Shown: positions 8,601-16,754, counted from the first letter of the stretch. The stretch is DNA of 64,000 nucleotides from Paenisporosarcina sp. FSL H8-0542 (GCF_038632915.1 NZ_CP152050.1:3255001-3319000); one strand, 5' to 3'. Notes: a model not told the origin generated them from the sequence alone. Numbers and translations are program-made.

Positions 8601-9854
8601 ATTATGTGCACCTGCATATTGATAAATATCAATTGCAACAGATGATGCACCAACAGTTAACGCTAAGGCTGCAGCACCTGGTGAACCTAGCGTATAATTT
8701 TTATCGCCACTATTCCCTGCTGCAACAACGGTTGTTACTCCACTTAATACTGCATTGTTTACAGCAATTGAAGTTGCATATAATGGATCATTAAGTGAAT
8801 TACCTAATGACATATTAATAACATCCATATCATCCTTCACAGCTCGATCGACAGCTGCAATTATGTCATCACTTTGTCCGCTGCCATATGGTCCAAGCAC
8901 TCGGTACGCATAAATATCTGCTTCTGGTGCTGCTCCAACTGTTGTATACTCAGTATCCTTCGCTACTCCACGGCTTCCAATAATCCCAGCAACATGTGTA
9001 CCATGATTAGTATAATAGGTCGACCCATTCATCTCTGGTTTACCTGATTTTTTCCAATCAGCATAGGTTGTTTCCATCGGATCACTATCGTCATCTACAA
9101 AATCATGTCCACCTTTATAAGCATCCTTTAAATCTGGATGGTTATAATCAATTCCAGTATCTAGAATACCGATTTTAATCCCTTTACCGGTATAGCCTTC
9201 TGCATGTAAACGATTTAATCCATCATAAGGTGTATAATTTGCGATATTGAATTCATCTGCTTTTAATGGATCATTTTCTTTTCCTTGAACAGGCGGATCA
9301 ATCGTAAACGTTTCGTTACTCCAAACTGATTTGACAACTTTTGATTTTAATAGATTCTGAATTTGATTTGCAGGTAAACTCATTGAAACACCATTTAATG
9401 CATTTTTATATGAGCGATTAATCTTATAATTTACTTTTTTACTTTTTTCATCAACTAATACTTGTCCTAAATCTTTTTGAAATATTTCATGATCTTGATC
9501 AACTAAATTTGATGCTTCAGAATATGATAGTTGTTGGCCTTCTGATGCCGCTTCAATCTTAGCAACTTTTGCTGGTTTATTTGCAAACTCGACAATTACA
9601 TGGGTTTGTTCCGTAGTCGTTAAATCTGTATCTGAAGAAATTTGAAGACCTGTTGATTCATTTGTAGTCATCTGGTTAAGTGCTGCTCTTTGTTCTGGTG
9701 TTAAATTAGCAAGTACATTTTCAGTATTCGAATAACTAACCGCTTTCGCATTAGTTGGTACTTGTACAATAGAACCTAAAATAAAACTAGATGATAGAGC
9801 AAATACAGCTAAGCTTTTTAAGACCTTACTTTTGTTGTTTGCTTTTTTTCCCAT
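5670..9854 (-). CDS. secreted multidomain subtilisin-family (S8) protease with dockerin-like C-terminus
   Basis: Extracellular serine protease of 1394 residues. Order: signal peptide (about 1-38, cleavage near NAKA); I9-type propeptide (about 80-185); Vpr-like S8 catalytic domain (about 205-660) with Asp232 in ILDTGID, His284 in NHGTHVAG, oxyanion Asn381 and Ser610 in LSGTSMATP; a PA-type insert at about 430-545; long beta-rich Fn3-like regions; and at about 1315-1366 two EF-hand-like calcium loops (GDANKDNVIDIMDAL and DLNFDGVVDKKDMDLL), a dockerin type I-like pair. It is far longer than Vpr (about 800). GGAGG precedes the ATG. It is convergent with the RRNPP receptor gene; two G-rich motif copies sit 165 and 290 bases upstream. 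The dockerin partner, if any, is not in this window. Confidence 0.92.
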   Translation of the reverse strand: MGKKANNKSKVLKSLAVFALSSSFILGSIVQVPTNAKAVSYSNTENVLANLTPEQRAALNQMTTNESTGLQISSDTDLTTTEQTHVIVEFANKPAKVAKIEAASEGQQLSYSEASNLVDQDHEIFQKDLGQVLVDEKSKKVNYKINRSYKNALNGVSMSLPANQIQNLLKSKVVKSVWSNETFTIDPPVQGKENDPLKADEFNIANYTPYDGLNRLHAEGYTGKGIKIGILDTGIDYNHPDLKDAYKGGHDFVDDDSDPMETTYADWKKSGKPEMNGSTYYTNHGTHVAGIIGSRGVAKDTEYTTVGAAPEADIYAYRVLGPYGSGQSDDIIAAVDRAVKDDMDVINMSLGNSLNDPLYATSIAVNNAVLSGVTTVVAAGNSGDKNYTLGSPGAAALALTVGASSVAIDIYQYAGAHNGENYNLRQLAKNYKDDLSTLKGKTLQLVNVGLGDDYTGKDVKGKFVLMSRGVYTLASKIAYAKEQGAAGVIMYNDDANKAEGAIQSFLGESVNSIPSFSVSNEEGLTILEALKTGKTDFTFGDFTKIQTASDELAPFSSRGPSRVNYDIKPEVVAPGVSILSTVPFYVNDKTVDGSKAEDYKYAYQRLSGTSMATPYVAGVSALLLQSNKDLEPADVKAILMNTADPLAKDYSVFEVGSGRVDAYEAIHSNVELEVVDETPTSINGKQKLIKELTGGISFGSYGFDDQDIYDSRKITVKNRSEQAKTFSVNVNFQTGLRGSKDAAQNGVTLTGPTSVKVNGINQKSIKFDLNIPKTAEKGTYEGYIVFTNNADPTETYQIPFGSRVVSEGFDTLTIANPMYSGDTRWPEQAAPGMSFSFSVRSHMKTIDVVVQDATTGEDIGYLGTFNGFGVNENTVYGIPYAFTGGYFPFTGDPKNPINSNYVYAKTGNYKLKMIGTNDQGKTFSKSADFIYEKGAPTMSSSFDSLDQKVIEYKDSQFDSNGEYLYDFNINVNDPEVADANRVGIPIDQSSNAVVSFYDSAYSALPINTDKKGNYNDQILVKKRTQPLKVQFYAYDAARNFTSDATSMLRVAFVSNTYPYYYLKANKQAASTGDTINYSISSNNIKNLKTSKITIPVAKDNGDLATINNVVVSDAVKQYGDAQVSVTSTSDDIETTYTITFNYLGNKALPEDMQLVNFDLNTVKHYTPNTNFSVDWFDMEMTGTTVDQSNVVTNNVYTSMESVKMKNTYSRIQGTLNLEGTTDPLTGQQNFALDQTKLGAKVTVTSYDGKTVIEAAPIKNGSYIADGIKADKNASTLKVDVPGHFTMYKSLVLSYDVRGEAIGNRYGSALARAKAGDANKDNVIDIMDALYLQTNWGTNKSGADLNFDGVVDKKDMDLLIKNYGLQNSTVPNAPKAKTKYKGSTLDTVLNQLGLK

Positions 9855-10018
9855 TTTCTTTCCTCCAAGTCTATGCCTTTTTATTACATATGTAGTGAAA
9901 TGATTTACGAAAAAATGATTCTAATAGGTTTTAAGTATTTATATAGAATTCATCTATTTTCATTGGGTTCATTACAATTACACACCTGTTATTATTAAGA
10001 ATATTTGGAGTTATGTAA

Positions 10019-10162
10019 ATTGGGGGAATATTGAATAAATAAATGATTCAATATACGTTTTTTTCATCAGTTTTTTAGTCATTAAGATGTAGTTATGCCC
10101 TATTATGTTATTTGTTTTGTCAAAACGATGAATGAAGGGACTCTAAACTTGGGGGAATATTG
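10019..10162 (+). promoter_or_regulatory. two copies of a TTGGGGGAATATTG motif upstream of the protease gene
   Basis: ATTGGGGGAATATTG at 10019-10033 and AACTTGGGGGAATATTG at 10146-10162, same orientation, 127 bases apart, within the 9855-10258 region that would carry the protease promoter. A related copy (AACTTGGGGGGAATCTGG) precedes the RRNPP receptor. Nothing else is seen in this AT-rich stretch. Confidence 0.4.
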
Positions 10163-10258
10163 TACAAAACTATTAAATACTGTTGATTTGGTATAAAATA
10201 TTTTTTCAATACGATCTAGATTCTTAAGAACAATTAAAAACTATTATAGAAATAACAA

Positions 10259-10297
10259 AAAACAGAGAAAACCTATCAAGTAGATTTTCTCTGTTTT
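10259..10297 (-). terminator. intrinsic terminator after the alarmone synthetase gene
   Basis: AAAACAGAGAAAA (10259-10271) pairs with TTTTCTCTGTTTT (10285-10297), just after the stop codon on the minus strand. Confidence 0.9.
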
Positions 10298-10303
10298 CAT
10301 TAT

Positions 10304-10963
10304 TTATCCATTTGAATCTGTTTCACTAGATAGTAGTTGAATTCTTAATTTAGACATCTCTTTGTCCAGTAACGAGGAAGCATTGGATAGCTCAATTAAT
10401 TGTTTTTGAGCTTCTTCCGGTATCGATTCACCTTGATATTTATAGTTAAGTTTATGTTCTGTTGATGCCCAAAAATCCATAGCGGATGTTCGGATTTGGA
10501 TTTCCGCGGGAACCCATATCACTTCATTAGATAAGATGACTTGCGTTTCTACAACAAGATGAAGGCTTTTGTAGCCACTCTTTTTAGGTTCTTTAATATA
10601 GTCTTTTACTCTAATCATACGAATATCTTCACGCTGCTCGATATGTTCCTTCAGCAAATATACATCCTCAATAAAGCTAGTGACAATTCGTACTCCAACA
10701 ATATCTCGAATTTCTTGTTTAATGGATTCTTGAGTCAGCGGTATTTCTTTATTTTCAATCTTCTCAACCAATGACATAATAGTTTTCATGCGTGTTTTCA
10801 TATGCTCAATGGGAGAGTATCCGTGTTTCGATTTCCATTCAAGATCAATAATATTGAAATCACTCTTCAACTCATATAATGCCATCTCATATGGGATGAA
10901 AAAGCCTTTCCAGTTTTTTATAACCGTTTGCACTAAATCGATCTTATGTATCTCTGGATACAT
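10304..10963 (-). CDS. small alarmone synthetase, RelP/YwaC-like GTP pyrophosphokinase
   Basis: Single-domain (p)ppGpp synthetase of about 219 residues without hydrolase or regulatory domains. Visible motifs: HGYSPIEHMKTRMKT, RDIVGVRIVTSF, KEPKKSGYKSLHLVVE and AEIQIRTSAMDFWASTEHKLNYK, which form the nucleotidyltransferase site. The VIKNWKGFFIPYEMALYEL start resembles B. subtilis YwaC (RelP) more than YjbM (RelQ). Start: AAGGGG is eight bases before the ATG at 10963; an upstream GTG at 10972 is too close to it. It stands alone with its own terminator. In this family expression is usually tied to envelope stress. Confidence 0.88.
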   Translation of the reverse strand: MYPEIHKIDLVQTVIKNWKGFFIPYEMALYELKSDFNIIDLEWKSKHGYSPIEHMKTRMKTIMSLVEKIENKEIPLTQESIKQEIRDIVGVRIVTSFIEDVYLLKEHIEQREDIRMIRVKDYIKEPKKSGYKSLHLVVETQVILSNEVIWVPAEIQIRTSAMDFWASTEHKLNYKYQGESIPEEAQKQLIELSNASSLLDKEMSKLRIQLLSSETDSNG

Positions 10964-11063
10964 ATTAAACACCCCTTGATTAAAATCACACTTTATTATT
11001 CTGTCATCATATCACAGGTGGTTTGAATCGGAAAGATATATGAGAATGACTCGCCAGGGGATG

Positions 11064-11155
11064 AAAAGGCGACACTCCTGCGGGAATAGCGTTAGCAGAA
11101 GACCCCGCAGCGAAGCGAGGCGGCTGAGGCAACGCCCGCGGAAAGGGAGCCTTTT
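11064..11155. repeat. GC-rich dispersed intergenic repeat (Bacillales REP-like)
   Basis: Bounded by AAAAGGC (11064-11070) and GCCTTTT (11149-11155), with the internal pieces CTCCTGCGGGAA, AGACCCCGCAGCGAAGCGAGG, split here at GACCCCGCAG and CGAAGCGAGG, and CCCGCGGAAAG. This is the common structured element seen between genes in many Bacillaceae and Planococcaceae; it folds on itself. It is GC-rich against AT-rich flanks and abuts a decayed gene. Confidence 0.75.
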
Positions 11156-11157
11156 CT

Positions 11158-11265
11158 ACGATTTTCTTATTTATTGGACAACCTCATCTGGCAATCGTCA
11201 ATAAAATCGCTGGATTACTGATGATTCTCTTGGGTCTACTGTCAATCGGAGAATTAGTGAGTTGA
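11158..11265 (+). pseudogene. remnant of a membrane protein C-terminus
   Basis: An open frame without start runs directly out of the repeat and encodes about 35 residues ending in a typical last transmembrane helix (NKIAGLLMILLGLLSIGELV, then Ser and a TGA at 11263-11265). The pattern resembles the end of LysE/CcdA-type transporters, but the family cannot be fixed. The rest of the gene is absent, apparently lost or replaced at the repeat boundary. Confidence 0.45.
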
Positions 11266-11281
11266 TTCAAAATATAGAAAA

Positions 11282-11311
11282 AGACGACTGAACAAAAAAC
11301 TTCAGTCGTCT
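11282..11311 (-). terminator. intrinsic terminator of the gluconate operon
   Basis: AGACGACTGAA (11282-11292) pairs with TTCAGTCGTCT (11301-11311) directly downstream of the gntZ stop codon. Confidence 0.85.
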
Positions 11312-11317
11312 CTTTAT

Positions 11318-12715
11318 TTATTTCCAATTCGTGTGAAAAGAGCCTTCCATATCCGTACGTTCATACGTATGTGCCCCGAAATAATCACGTTGTGCTTGTA
11401 ATAAATTGGCGCTGGATTGTCCCGTTCGGTAGCCATCATAGTAGGCGAGCGCTGCACCTAATGCTGGAAATGCCATGCCGGACATCGTGCTTTCAGCCAA
11501 AACTTTTCTCATACCTGTTTGATAGTCTTTCGTTTTTTCAACAAAGTATGGAGCAATCAATAAATTATCTGTCGTTGACTGTTCTTCATACGCTTCACTG
11601 ATTGTGTTTAAAAATTCAGCGCGAATAATGCAACCACCACGGAAAATAAGTGCGATATCTTTTAACGGCAAGTTCCATTCATTCAGTACTGAAGTCATTT
11701 TATATTGGGCGAACCCTTGTGCATAAGCACAAATTTTCCCCATATATAATGCTTGTCTTACGTATTCAATCCACAACTCACGATCTAAATCTTCATTCGC
11801 CAGTTTAGGTCCAGCCAATATGGTTGAAGCATGAACTCTTTCCGCTTTCTGGTGGGAAATGTAGCGGGCAAATAGCGATTCCGCAATGATGGTAACAGGA
11901 ATACCATGGTCGATAGCTTGCACGCTCGTCCATTTCCCTGTCCCTTTTTGTCCCGTTTTATCTAGAATCACATCCACAAGTGGCAAACCTGTTTTTTCAT
12001 CCACTTTTCTTAAAATATTCGACGTGATTTCAACCAGGTAGCTTTTTAATTCCCCATGGTTCCACGTTTCAAAGATATCCGCAATTTCGTCTAGAGGGAT
12101 ATGAAGTCTTTCTCTCAAGAAAGAATAAGCTTCCGCAATGAGCTGCATATCCGCATATTCAATACCGTTATGGACCATTTTCACAAAATGGCCAGCGCCT
12201 TTTGGACCCATATACGCACAACAAGGCGTTCCATCTACTTGCGCGGCAATTTTTGTCAGAACAGGTGCCACTTTTTCATACACTTCTTTATCTCCACCCG
12301 GCATGATAGAAGGACCTTTTAGTGCTCCTTCTTCACCACCAGAAACACCTATGCCTAAATAGTCGATTCCCTTGGACTTCAATTCATCAAATCGGCGTGA
12401 CGTGTCTTCGAAATGAGAATTCCCGCCGTCCATAATAATGTCTCCCGGTTCCAGATAAGGTACTAATGATTGAATGACAGAATCGACGATATCACCTGCA
12501 GTAACCATAAGAAACACTTTTCTTGGAGATTGCAGAGACTGAACAAATTCTTCTACACTATAATAGCCATTCACTTGTTCTGTTTCTTGCAAGAGTAAGT
12601 CTGTTAAATCTCTCGTATAGTTATAGACTGCTACCTTTTCACCTTTACTAGCCATGTTCAACGCGATGCTCTTACCCATTACACCCAGACCTAAAACACC
12701 AATCGTGTTGTTCAT
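11318..12715 (-). CDS. gntZ: 6-phosphogluconate dehydrogenase, decarboxylating (gnt operon copy)
   Basis: Cytoplasmic enzyme oxidising 6-phosphogluconate to ribulose 5-phosphate and CO2, 465 residues, full length. N-terminal Rossmann motif GVLGLGVMGKSIALNMAS, the family signature MDGGNSHFEDT, ILDKTGQKGTGKWTS and a C-terminal catalytic domain with GGCIIRAEFLNTI are all present. It is the last gene of gntRKPZ, 18 bases after gntP and followed by a terminator, so it processes the product of GntK. A separate gnd gene for the pentose phosphate pathway may exist elsewhere. Confidence 0.95.
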   Translation of the reverse strand: MNNTIGVLGLGVMGKSIALNMASKGEKVAVYNYTRDLTDLLLQETEQVNGYYSVEEFVQSLQSPRKVFLMVTAGDIVDSVIQSLVPYLEPGDIIMDGGNSHFEDTSRRFDELKSKGIDYLGIGVSGGEEGALKGPSIMPGGDKEVYEKVAPVLTKIAAQVDGTPCCAYMGPKGAGHFVKMVHNGIEYADMQLIAEAYSFLRERLHIPLDEIADIFETWNHGELKSYLVEITSNILRKVDEKTGLPLVDVILDKTGQKGTGKWTSVQAIDHGIPVTIIAESLFARYISHQKAERVHASTILAGPKLANEDLDRELWIEYVRQALYMGKICAYAQGFAQYKMTSVLNEWNLPLKDIALIFRGGCIIRAEFLNTISEAYEEQSTTDNLLIAPYFVEKTKDYQTGMRKVLAESTMSGMAFPALGAALAYYDGYRTGQSSANLLQAQRDYFGAHTYERTDMEGSFHTNWK

Positions 12716-12733
12716 ATCTAATCCAATCCCTTC

Positions 12734-14080
12734 TTATACGAATAAACTTAACAATAGAATGAATAGTAATCCCGATACCGAAATAATAGTCTCAAGCAAT
12801 GTCCATGTTGCAAACGTTTCTTTTAACGTTAAACCGAAGAATTCTTTAAACATCCAGAAGCCAGCATCATTTACATGCGATGCTATTAAACTACCTGCAC
12901 CAGTTGCTAGAACTACCAACGCTAAGTTGACGTCTGTTGCACCTAACATCGGAATAACCAAGCCTGCAGTAGTTAATGAAGCAACAGTTGCTGATCCTAA
13001 AGAAATACGCAAAATGGCAGCAATCACCCATGCAAGAATGATTGGAGAAAGTGTGCTGTCACTGAACAATTCAGCTACATAATCACCGACTCCACCATCA
13101 ATCAACACTTGTTTAAACGCACCACCGCCACCGATAATCAGTAGCATCATTCCGATACTTGCAATTGCACTAGAGCATGAATCCATGATGGATTTCATCG
13201 GGATTTTGCGTGCCAATCCCATTGTATATACTGCTAGCAATAATGATAGAAGCATCGCTGTTGAAGCATTCCCAACAAAACGAACAGTTGCAAATATAGC
13301 GTTATCTTCAATGCCATTTGTTTTTTGCACCATTGTGATGACTGTTGCAATGGCCATTAGGATAACCGGGAACATAGCTGTGAATACACTGATTCCGAAA
13401 CCAGGAGTTTCTTCAAGCTTAAATGTTTTTTGTTCACCAAGTGAGGCGATATCACCAGTTTTATTGAATGAGTTCGGTACGATTCGTCGGGCAATTTTCG
13501 TAAATATAGGTCCCGCAATAATTACAGTAGGGATCGCAATGATGAAGCCGTATAGCAATACTTCACCGATATTCGCTCCGTATTCACCGGCAATAACTGT
13601 CGGGCCCGGATGCGGCGGCAAGAATCCGTGAGTTACGGATAACGCAGCTACCATCGGAATTCCTAAATGTAAAATGGACACTTTCAATTGCTTAGAAATT
13701 GAAAATACGATTGGAATTAATAACACTAATCCTACTTCGAAGAACAAAGCGACACCGATAATAAATGAAGCCACTACCACTGCCCATTGGATTCTTTTCT
13801 CCCCGAATTTATCAATCAGGGTCATCGCGATGCGTTGTGCACCGCCTGCATCAGCAATCAATCTTCCCAACATGGCACCAAGTCCAAATATCAATGCCAA
13901 ATGACCAAGCGTACCACCCAGTCCACCTTCAATGGATGCAACAATGCTATCAAGCGGCATACCTAAAGCTAATGCAACTCCAAATGCAACAATGATCAAT
14001 GAAACGAATGTGTTCAATTTAAAGCCCATAATCAAAACAAGTAACGAGACAATCCCTATTGCAACAATAATTAACGGCAT
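12734..14080 (-). CDS. gntP: gluconate permease
   Basis: Inner-membrane gluconate:H+ symporter of the GntP family, 448 residues, about a dozen hydrophobic helices. Family features: the N-terminal PLIIVAIGIVSLLVLIMGFK, GGLGGTLGHLALIFGLGAMLGRL, the loop HGFLPPHPGPTVIAGEYGAN and the C-terminal GAGSLIASHVNDAGFWMFKE. GGAGGT lies seven bases before the ATG. It sits between gntK and gntZ in the gluconate operon and is expected to be induced by gluconate through GntR. Confidence 0.95.
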   Translation of the reverse strand: MPLIIVAIGIVSLLVLIMGFKLNTFVSLIIVAFGVALALGMPLDSIVASIEGGLGGTLGHLALIFGLGAMLGRLIADAGGAQRIAMTLIDKFGEKRIQWAVVVASFIIGVALFFEVGLVLLIPIVFSISKQLKVSILHLGIPMVAALSVTHGFLPPHPGPTVIAGEYGANIGEVLLYGFIIAIPTVIIAGPIFTKIARRIVPNSFNKTGDIASLGEQKTFKLEETPGFGISVFTAMFPVILMAIATVITMVQKTNGIEDNAIFATVRFVGNASTAMLLSLLLAVYTMGLARKIPMKSIMDSCSSAIASIGMMLLIIGGGGAFKQVLIDGGVGDYVAELFSDSTLSPIILAWVIAAILRISLGSATVASLTTAGLVIPMLGATDVNLALVVLATGAGSLIASHVNDAGFWMFKEFFGLTLKETFATWTLLETIISVSGLLFILLLSLFV

Positions 14081-14098
14081 GACAATACCTCCATTTTC

Positions 14099-15649
14099 TT
14101 AGTTATTATTTTTTATTAACCTTCTTTGATACTTAGCGATACTTGAATATTCTTTTTCCAAAACTCTAGATAAATTAATAAATATGGGCAGCAGCTCTCT
14201 ATATTCCTGTACATCGGATTCTATAGGAAAGTGCTCGAATGTACTGCCGATCATATCGGAAACTACATTAAATGAGTCAATTTTTCCTGTAGCATAAAGT
14301 CCTAAAATACATGCCCCAAGACAAGAACTTTCATAACTTTCCGGAACAACAACTTCAAGATCGAATATGTCTGCCATCATTTGGCGCCAAACATCTGATC
14401 TTGCGAAACCACCAGTTGCCTGAATTCGAACGACAGGTTCATCCATCACTTCAAGCAATGCCAAAAATACGGTGTAAAGATTATAAATTACACCTTCCAG
14501 GGCAGCCCGAATCATATGTTCTTTTTTATGGGACATCGTCAGTCCGAAAAACGAACCTCTAACGTCAGGATTCCATAACGGTGCACGTTCACCTGCCAAG
14601 TATGGATGGAACAGTAAACCATCTGCACCTGGTCTTACACGTTCTGCTATCTTGGTTAACACTTCATATGGATCAATGCCAAGTCTTTTCGCTGTCTCCA
14701 CTTCTGCAGAGGCAAATTCATCTCTGATCCATCGAAGCACCATACCTCCATTATTTACAGGCCCGCCAATGACCCAATGTTTTTCAGTCAATGCGTAGCA
14801 GAATATGCGTCCCTTTTCATCTGTTTGTGGATGGTCAATGACCGTACGGATGGCTCCACTGGTACCGATTGTAACGGCCACTTCCCCTTTACCAATCGCA
14901 TTCACACCTATGTTTGACAGCACTCCATCGCTTGCTCCAATGACAAATGATGTTTGAGGACTGATGCCAAGTTTTTTTGCCAGCTTCGGATTACAGTCAC
15001 TGAAAATCTCGGTTGTCGGCACAAGTTCAGATAACTGGTCTGATGTAACGCCAGCGATTTGCAATGCCTCTTCATCCCAAGCCAGGTTTTTGAGATTCAT
15101 CATCCCCATAGCCGAAGCCAATGAATGATCGACAACATATCGATTAAAGAACTTGTTGAAAACATATTCTTTGATGCCTATATATTTTTTCACTTTGGCC
15201 GCAAGCTCAGGATGATCATTCACAATCCAAGCAATCTTGCTCAATGGTGACATTGGGTGAATAGGCGTTCCTGTCCGTTTATAAACCTCATGGCCATTTA
15301 ATTCTTGCTTTATTTTACGTGCCCAAGCCTCGCTACGGTTGTCCGCCCATGTGATGCACTGCGTAAGTGGCTGATCATTTTCATCAATCGCAATGACACT
15401 GTGCATCGCGCTGCTGAACGAAATGAACAACAATTTATCCGGGGCAATCCGTGAAAGGCACATGACATTGGAGATTGATTTTACGACTGCTTGAAATATT
15501 TCTTCAGGATCTTGTTCCGCAGTTGAAATATCCGGTGTATACAATGGATAACCGATATTCTCTTGTTGAACGATTTCACCTGATTCAGTAAATAAAACCG
15601 CTTTCGTACTCGTTGTCCCTATGTCGACACCTAGCATATAGTTAGTCAT
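14099..15649 (-). CDS. gntK: gluconokinase
   Basis: FGGY-family kinase phosphorylating gluconate to 6-phosphogluconate, 516 residues from the ATG at 15649. Motifs: the N-terminal phosphate-binding LGVDIGTTSTKAVLF, GTPIHPMSPLSKIAW substrate loop, VTIGTSGAIR, and GGFARSDVWRQMMADI near the C-terminus. The ATG at 15649 overlaps the gntR stop by four bases (ATGA), which fixes the start; a longer frame to 15694 is inside gntR. Translation is probably coupled to gntR. Confidence 0.95.
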   Translation of the reverse strand: MTNYMLGVDIGTTSTKAVLFTESGEIVQQENIGYPLYTPDISTAEQDPEEIFQAVVKSISNVMCLSRIAPDKLLFISFSSAMHSVIAIDENDQPLTQCITWADNRSEAWARKIKQELNGHEVYKRTGTPIHPMSPLSKIAWIVNDHPELAAKVKKYIGIKEYVFNKFFNRYVVDHSLASAMGMMNLKNLAWDEEALQIAGVTSDQLSELVPTTEIFSDCNPKLAKKLGISPQTSFVIGASDGVLSNIGVNAIGKGEVAVTIGTSGAIRTVIDHPQTDEKGRIFCYALTEKHWVIGGPVNNGGMVLRWIRDEFASAEVETAKRLGIDPYEVLTKIAERVRPGADGLLFHPYLAGERAPLWNPDVRGSFFGLTMSHKKEHMIRAALEGVIYNLYTVFLALLEVMDEPVVRIQATGGFARSDVWRQMMADIFDLEVVVPESYESSCLGACILGLYATGKIDSFNVVSDMIGSTFEHFPIESDVQEYRELLPIFINLSRVLEKEYSSIAKYQRRLIKNNN

Positions 15650-16374
15650 ATATTTTGCTCCCTTTCTTTTGTGAGCATTTGTTGAGACATCCAAAGGTCT
15701 TCCACTTTCTCTTGAACATCCTCGAAGTTTTGATGCAACGCTTGAACCATGACATCCCGATCTTTAGTTTGAATCGCTTTTATATAAATATCGTGATTGT
15801 TTAAGACACGTGAATAGTCTTCAAACTTTTCTTCCATTCGCATGCGCATTGATAAAAGAATCAAACTTTCCATGACCGGTTTTGTATTGTTCCAAATCAA
15901 CAGGATATAGGAATGGTTGATGGATCGAACAATAGTTTCATGGAATAACACGTCCTGGTAAGAGAACTCATCCGCATCTTTATACTTAATGGCAACTTCC
16001 ATCATTTCACGTATTTTGCTAAGTTCCTTCACCAAAACAGTCGTATCTATTTTCAATATCCGTTCATATACAAATGTTTCAATCATCAGTCGAACGTCAT
16101 ATAGCTCTTTTATGTCCTTTTCTGCTAATCCAACGACAACAGCACCCATCCGTTCGAGACGAATGATATTTTCCGATGCCAATATTTTAAGAGCCTCTCG
16201 AATAGGCGAACGGCTCACATTAAATTCTGTAGCTAATTTGTTTTCCGAAAGTACGGTGGCAGGCTCAATAAGACCGGCAATTATTCTGATTCTTAGCTCA
16301 CACGCTAACCGCACACCCATGGAAGCGTTTGCATTCCACTTTTCAGGATAGATAAATTTTTGTTTTTCACTCAT
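15646..16374 (-). CDS. gntR: gluconate operon repressor GntR
   Basis: GntR/FadR-type repressor, 242 residues, matching B. subtilis GntR in length. N-terminal winged helix (about 20-85): LRIRIIAGLIEPATVLSENK and FNVSRSPIREALKILASENI; C-terminal FCD effector domain with the metal/ligand histidines (DVLFHETIVRSINHS). Gluconate binding would release it from the palindrome at 16402-16419, which overlaps the operon promoter. First gene of gntRKPZ, overlapping gntK by four bases. Confidence 0.95.
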   Translation of the reverse strand: MSEKQKFIYPEKWNANASMGVRLACELRIRIIAGLIEPATVLSENKLATEFNVSRSPIREALKILASENIIRLERMGAVVVGLAEKDIKELYDVRLMIETFVYERILKIDTTVLVKELSKIREMMEVAIKYKDADEFSYQDVLFHETIVRSINHSYILLIWNNTKPVMESLILLSMRMRMEEKFEDYSRVLNNHDIYIKAIQTKDRDVMVQALHQNFEDVQEKVEDLWMSQQMLTKEREQNI

Positions 16375-16401
16375 TCGTACCTTCCTACTTTCACAACCGA
16401 C

Positions 16402-16419
16402 ATACTTGTATACAAGTAT
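16402..16419 (-). promoter_or_regulatory. GntR operator
   Basis: Perfect palindrome ATACTTGTATACAAGTAT, the known form of the GntR operator of the Bacillus gnt operon. It overlaps the -10 element of the operon promoter, consistent with repression by steric block. Confidence 0.92.
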
Positions 16420-16455
16420 AGTAATGGACTTAAATGAAAATGTAAACGCTTTTAC
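16418..16455 (-). promoter_or_regulatory. gnt operon promoter with cre-like site
   Basis: On the minus strand: -35 TTTACA (16446-16441), 17-base spacer, -10 TACTAT (16423-16418). The -35 overlaps ATGTAAACGCTTTTAC (16440-16455 on the plus strand), which matches the CcpA cre consensus with one mismatch, so catabolite repression is likely. The start codon of gntR is 45 bases downstream. Confidence 0.75.
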
Positions 16456-16617
16456 CTCATGTACTTTCTTCCATCGATAAAGGCTCAGTTTAACTTTATG
16501 GTTGATTCTTTATAAAAATTAAAGGGAATCGGCTCCCGTTCCACGGACGTACCAGGCAAGCCTCCTCTGGCCAACAGGATGTTGGTCACGAAGGCGTTGC
16601 CACAAAATTGCATTTTG

Positions 16618-16752
16618 ACAAGTAACCGCAGGAGCGGCACTTTTGAAAAGTGAGACCCACAAGTATGTTGGTTTTCATACTTGTTGCCTCATGTGGAACG
16701 TGCGGCTAGCACATATGTACGATAAACAACCCTATCGTTTACCAGAGCCTAA
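16618..16752 (-). repeat. dispersed repeat, inverted relative to a copy at 55448-55535
   Basis: Read on the minus strand this begins AGGCTCTGGTAAACGA, continues with GTTTATCGTACA and later CAACAAGTATGAAAACCA. The same blocks in the same order occur on the plus strand at 55448-55535. The distal part, GTAACCGCAGGAGC on the plus strand (near 16622), recurs at about 58430. The adjoining 16500-16617 is GC-richer than its surroundings but shows no gene. Confidence 0.55.
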
Positions 16753-16754
16753 AT

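Noticed and set aside
10128-10196. 22-codon ORF containing one copy of the TTGGGGGAATATTG motif
   Set aside because: No ribosome site and the other motif copies are not in comparable frames, so the motif is more likely a DNA site.
12654-14000. Several plus-strand frames of 70-150 codons inside the gnt genes
   Set aside because: Antisense shadows of gntZ and gntP with no ribosome sites.
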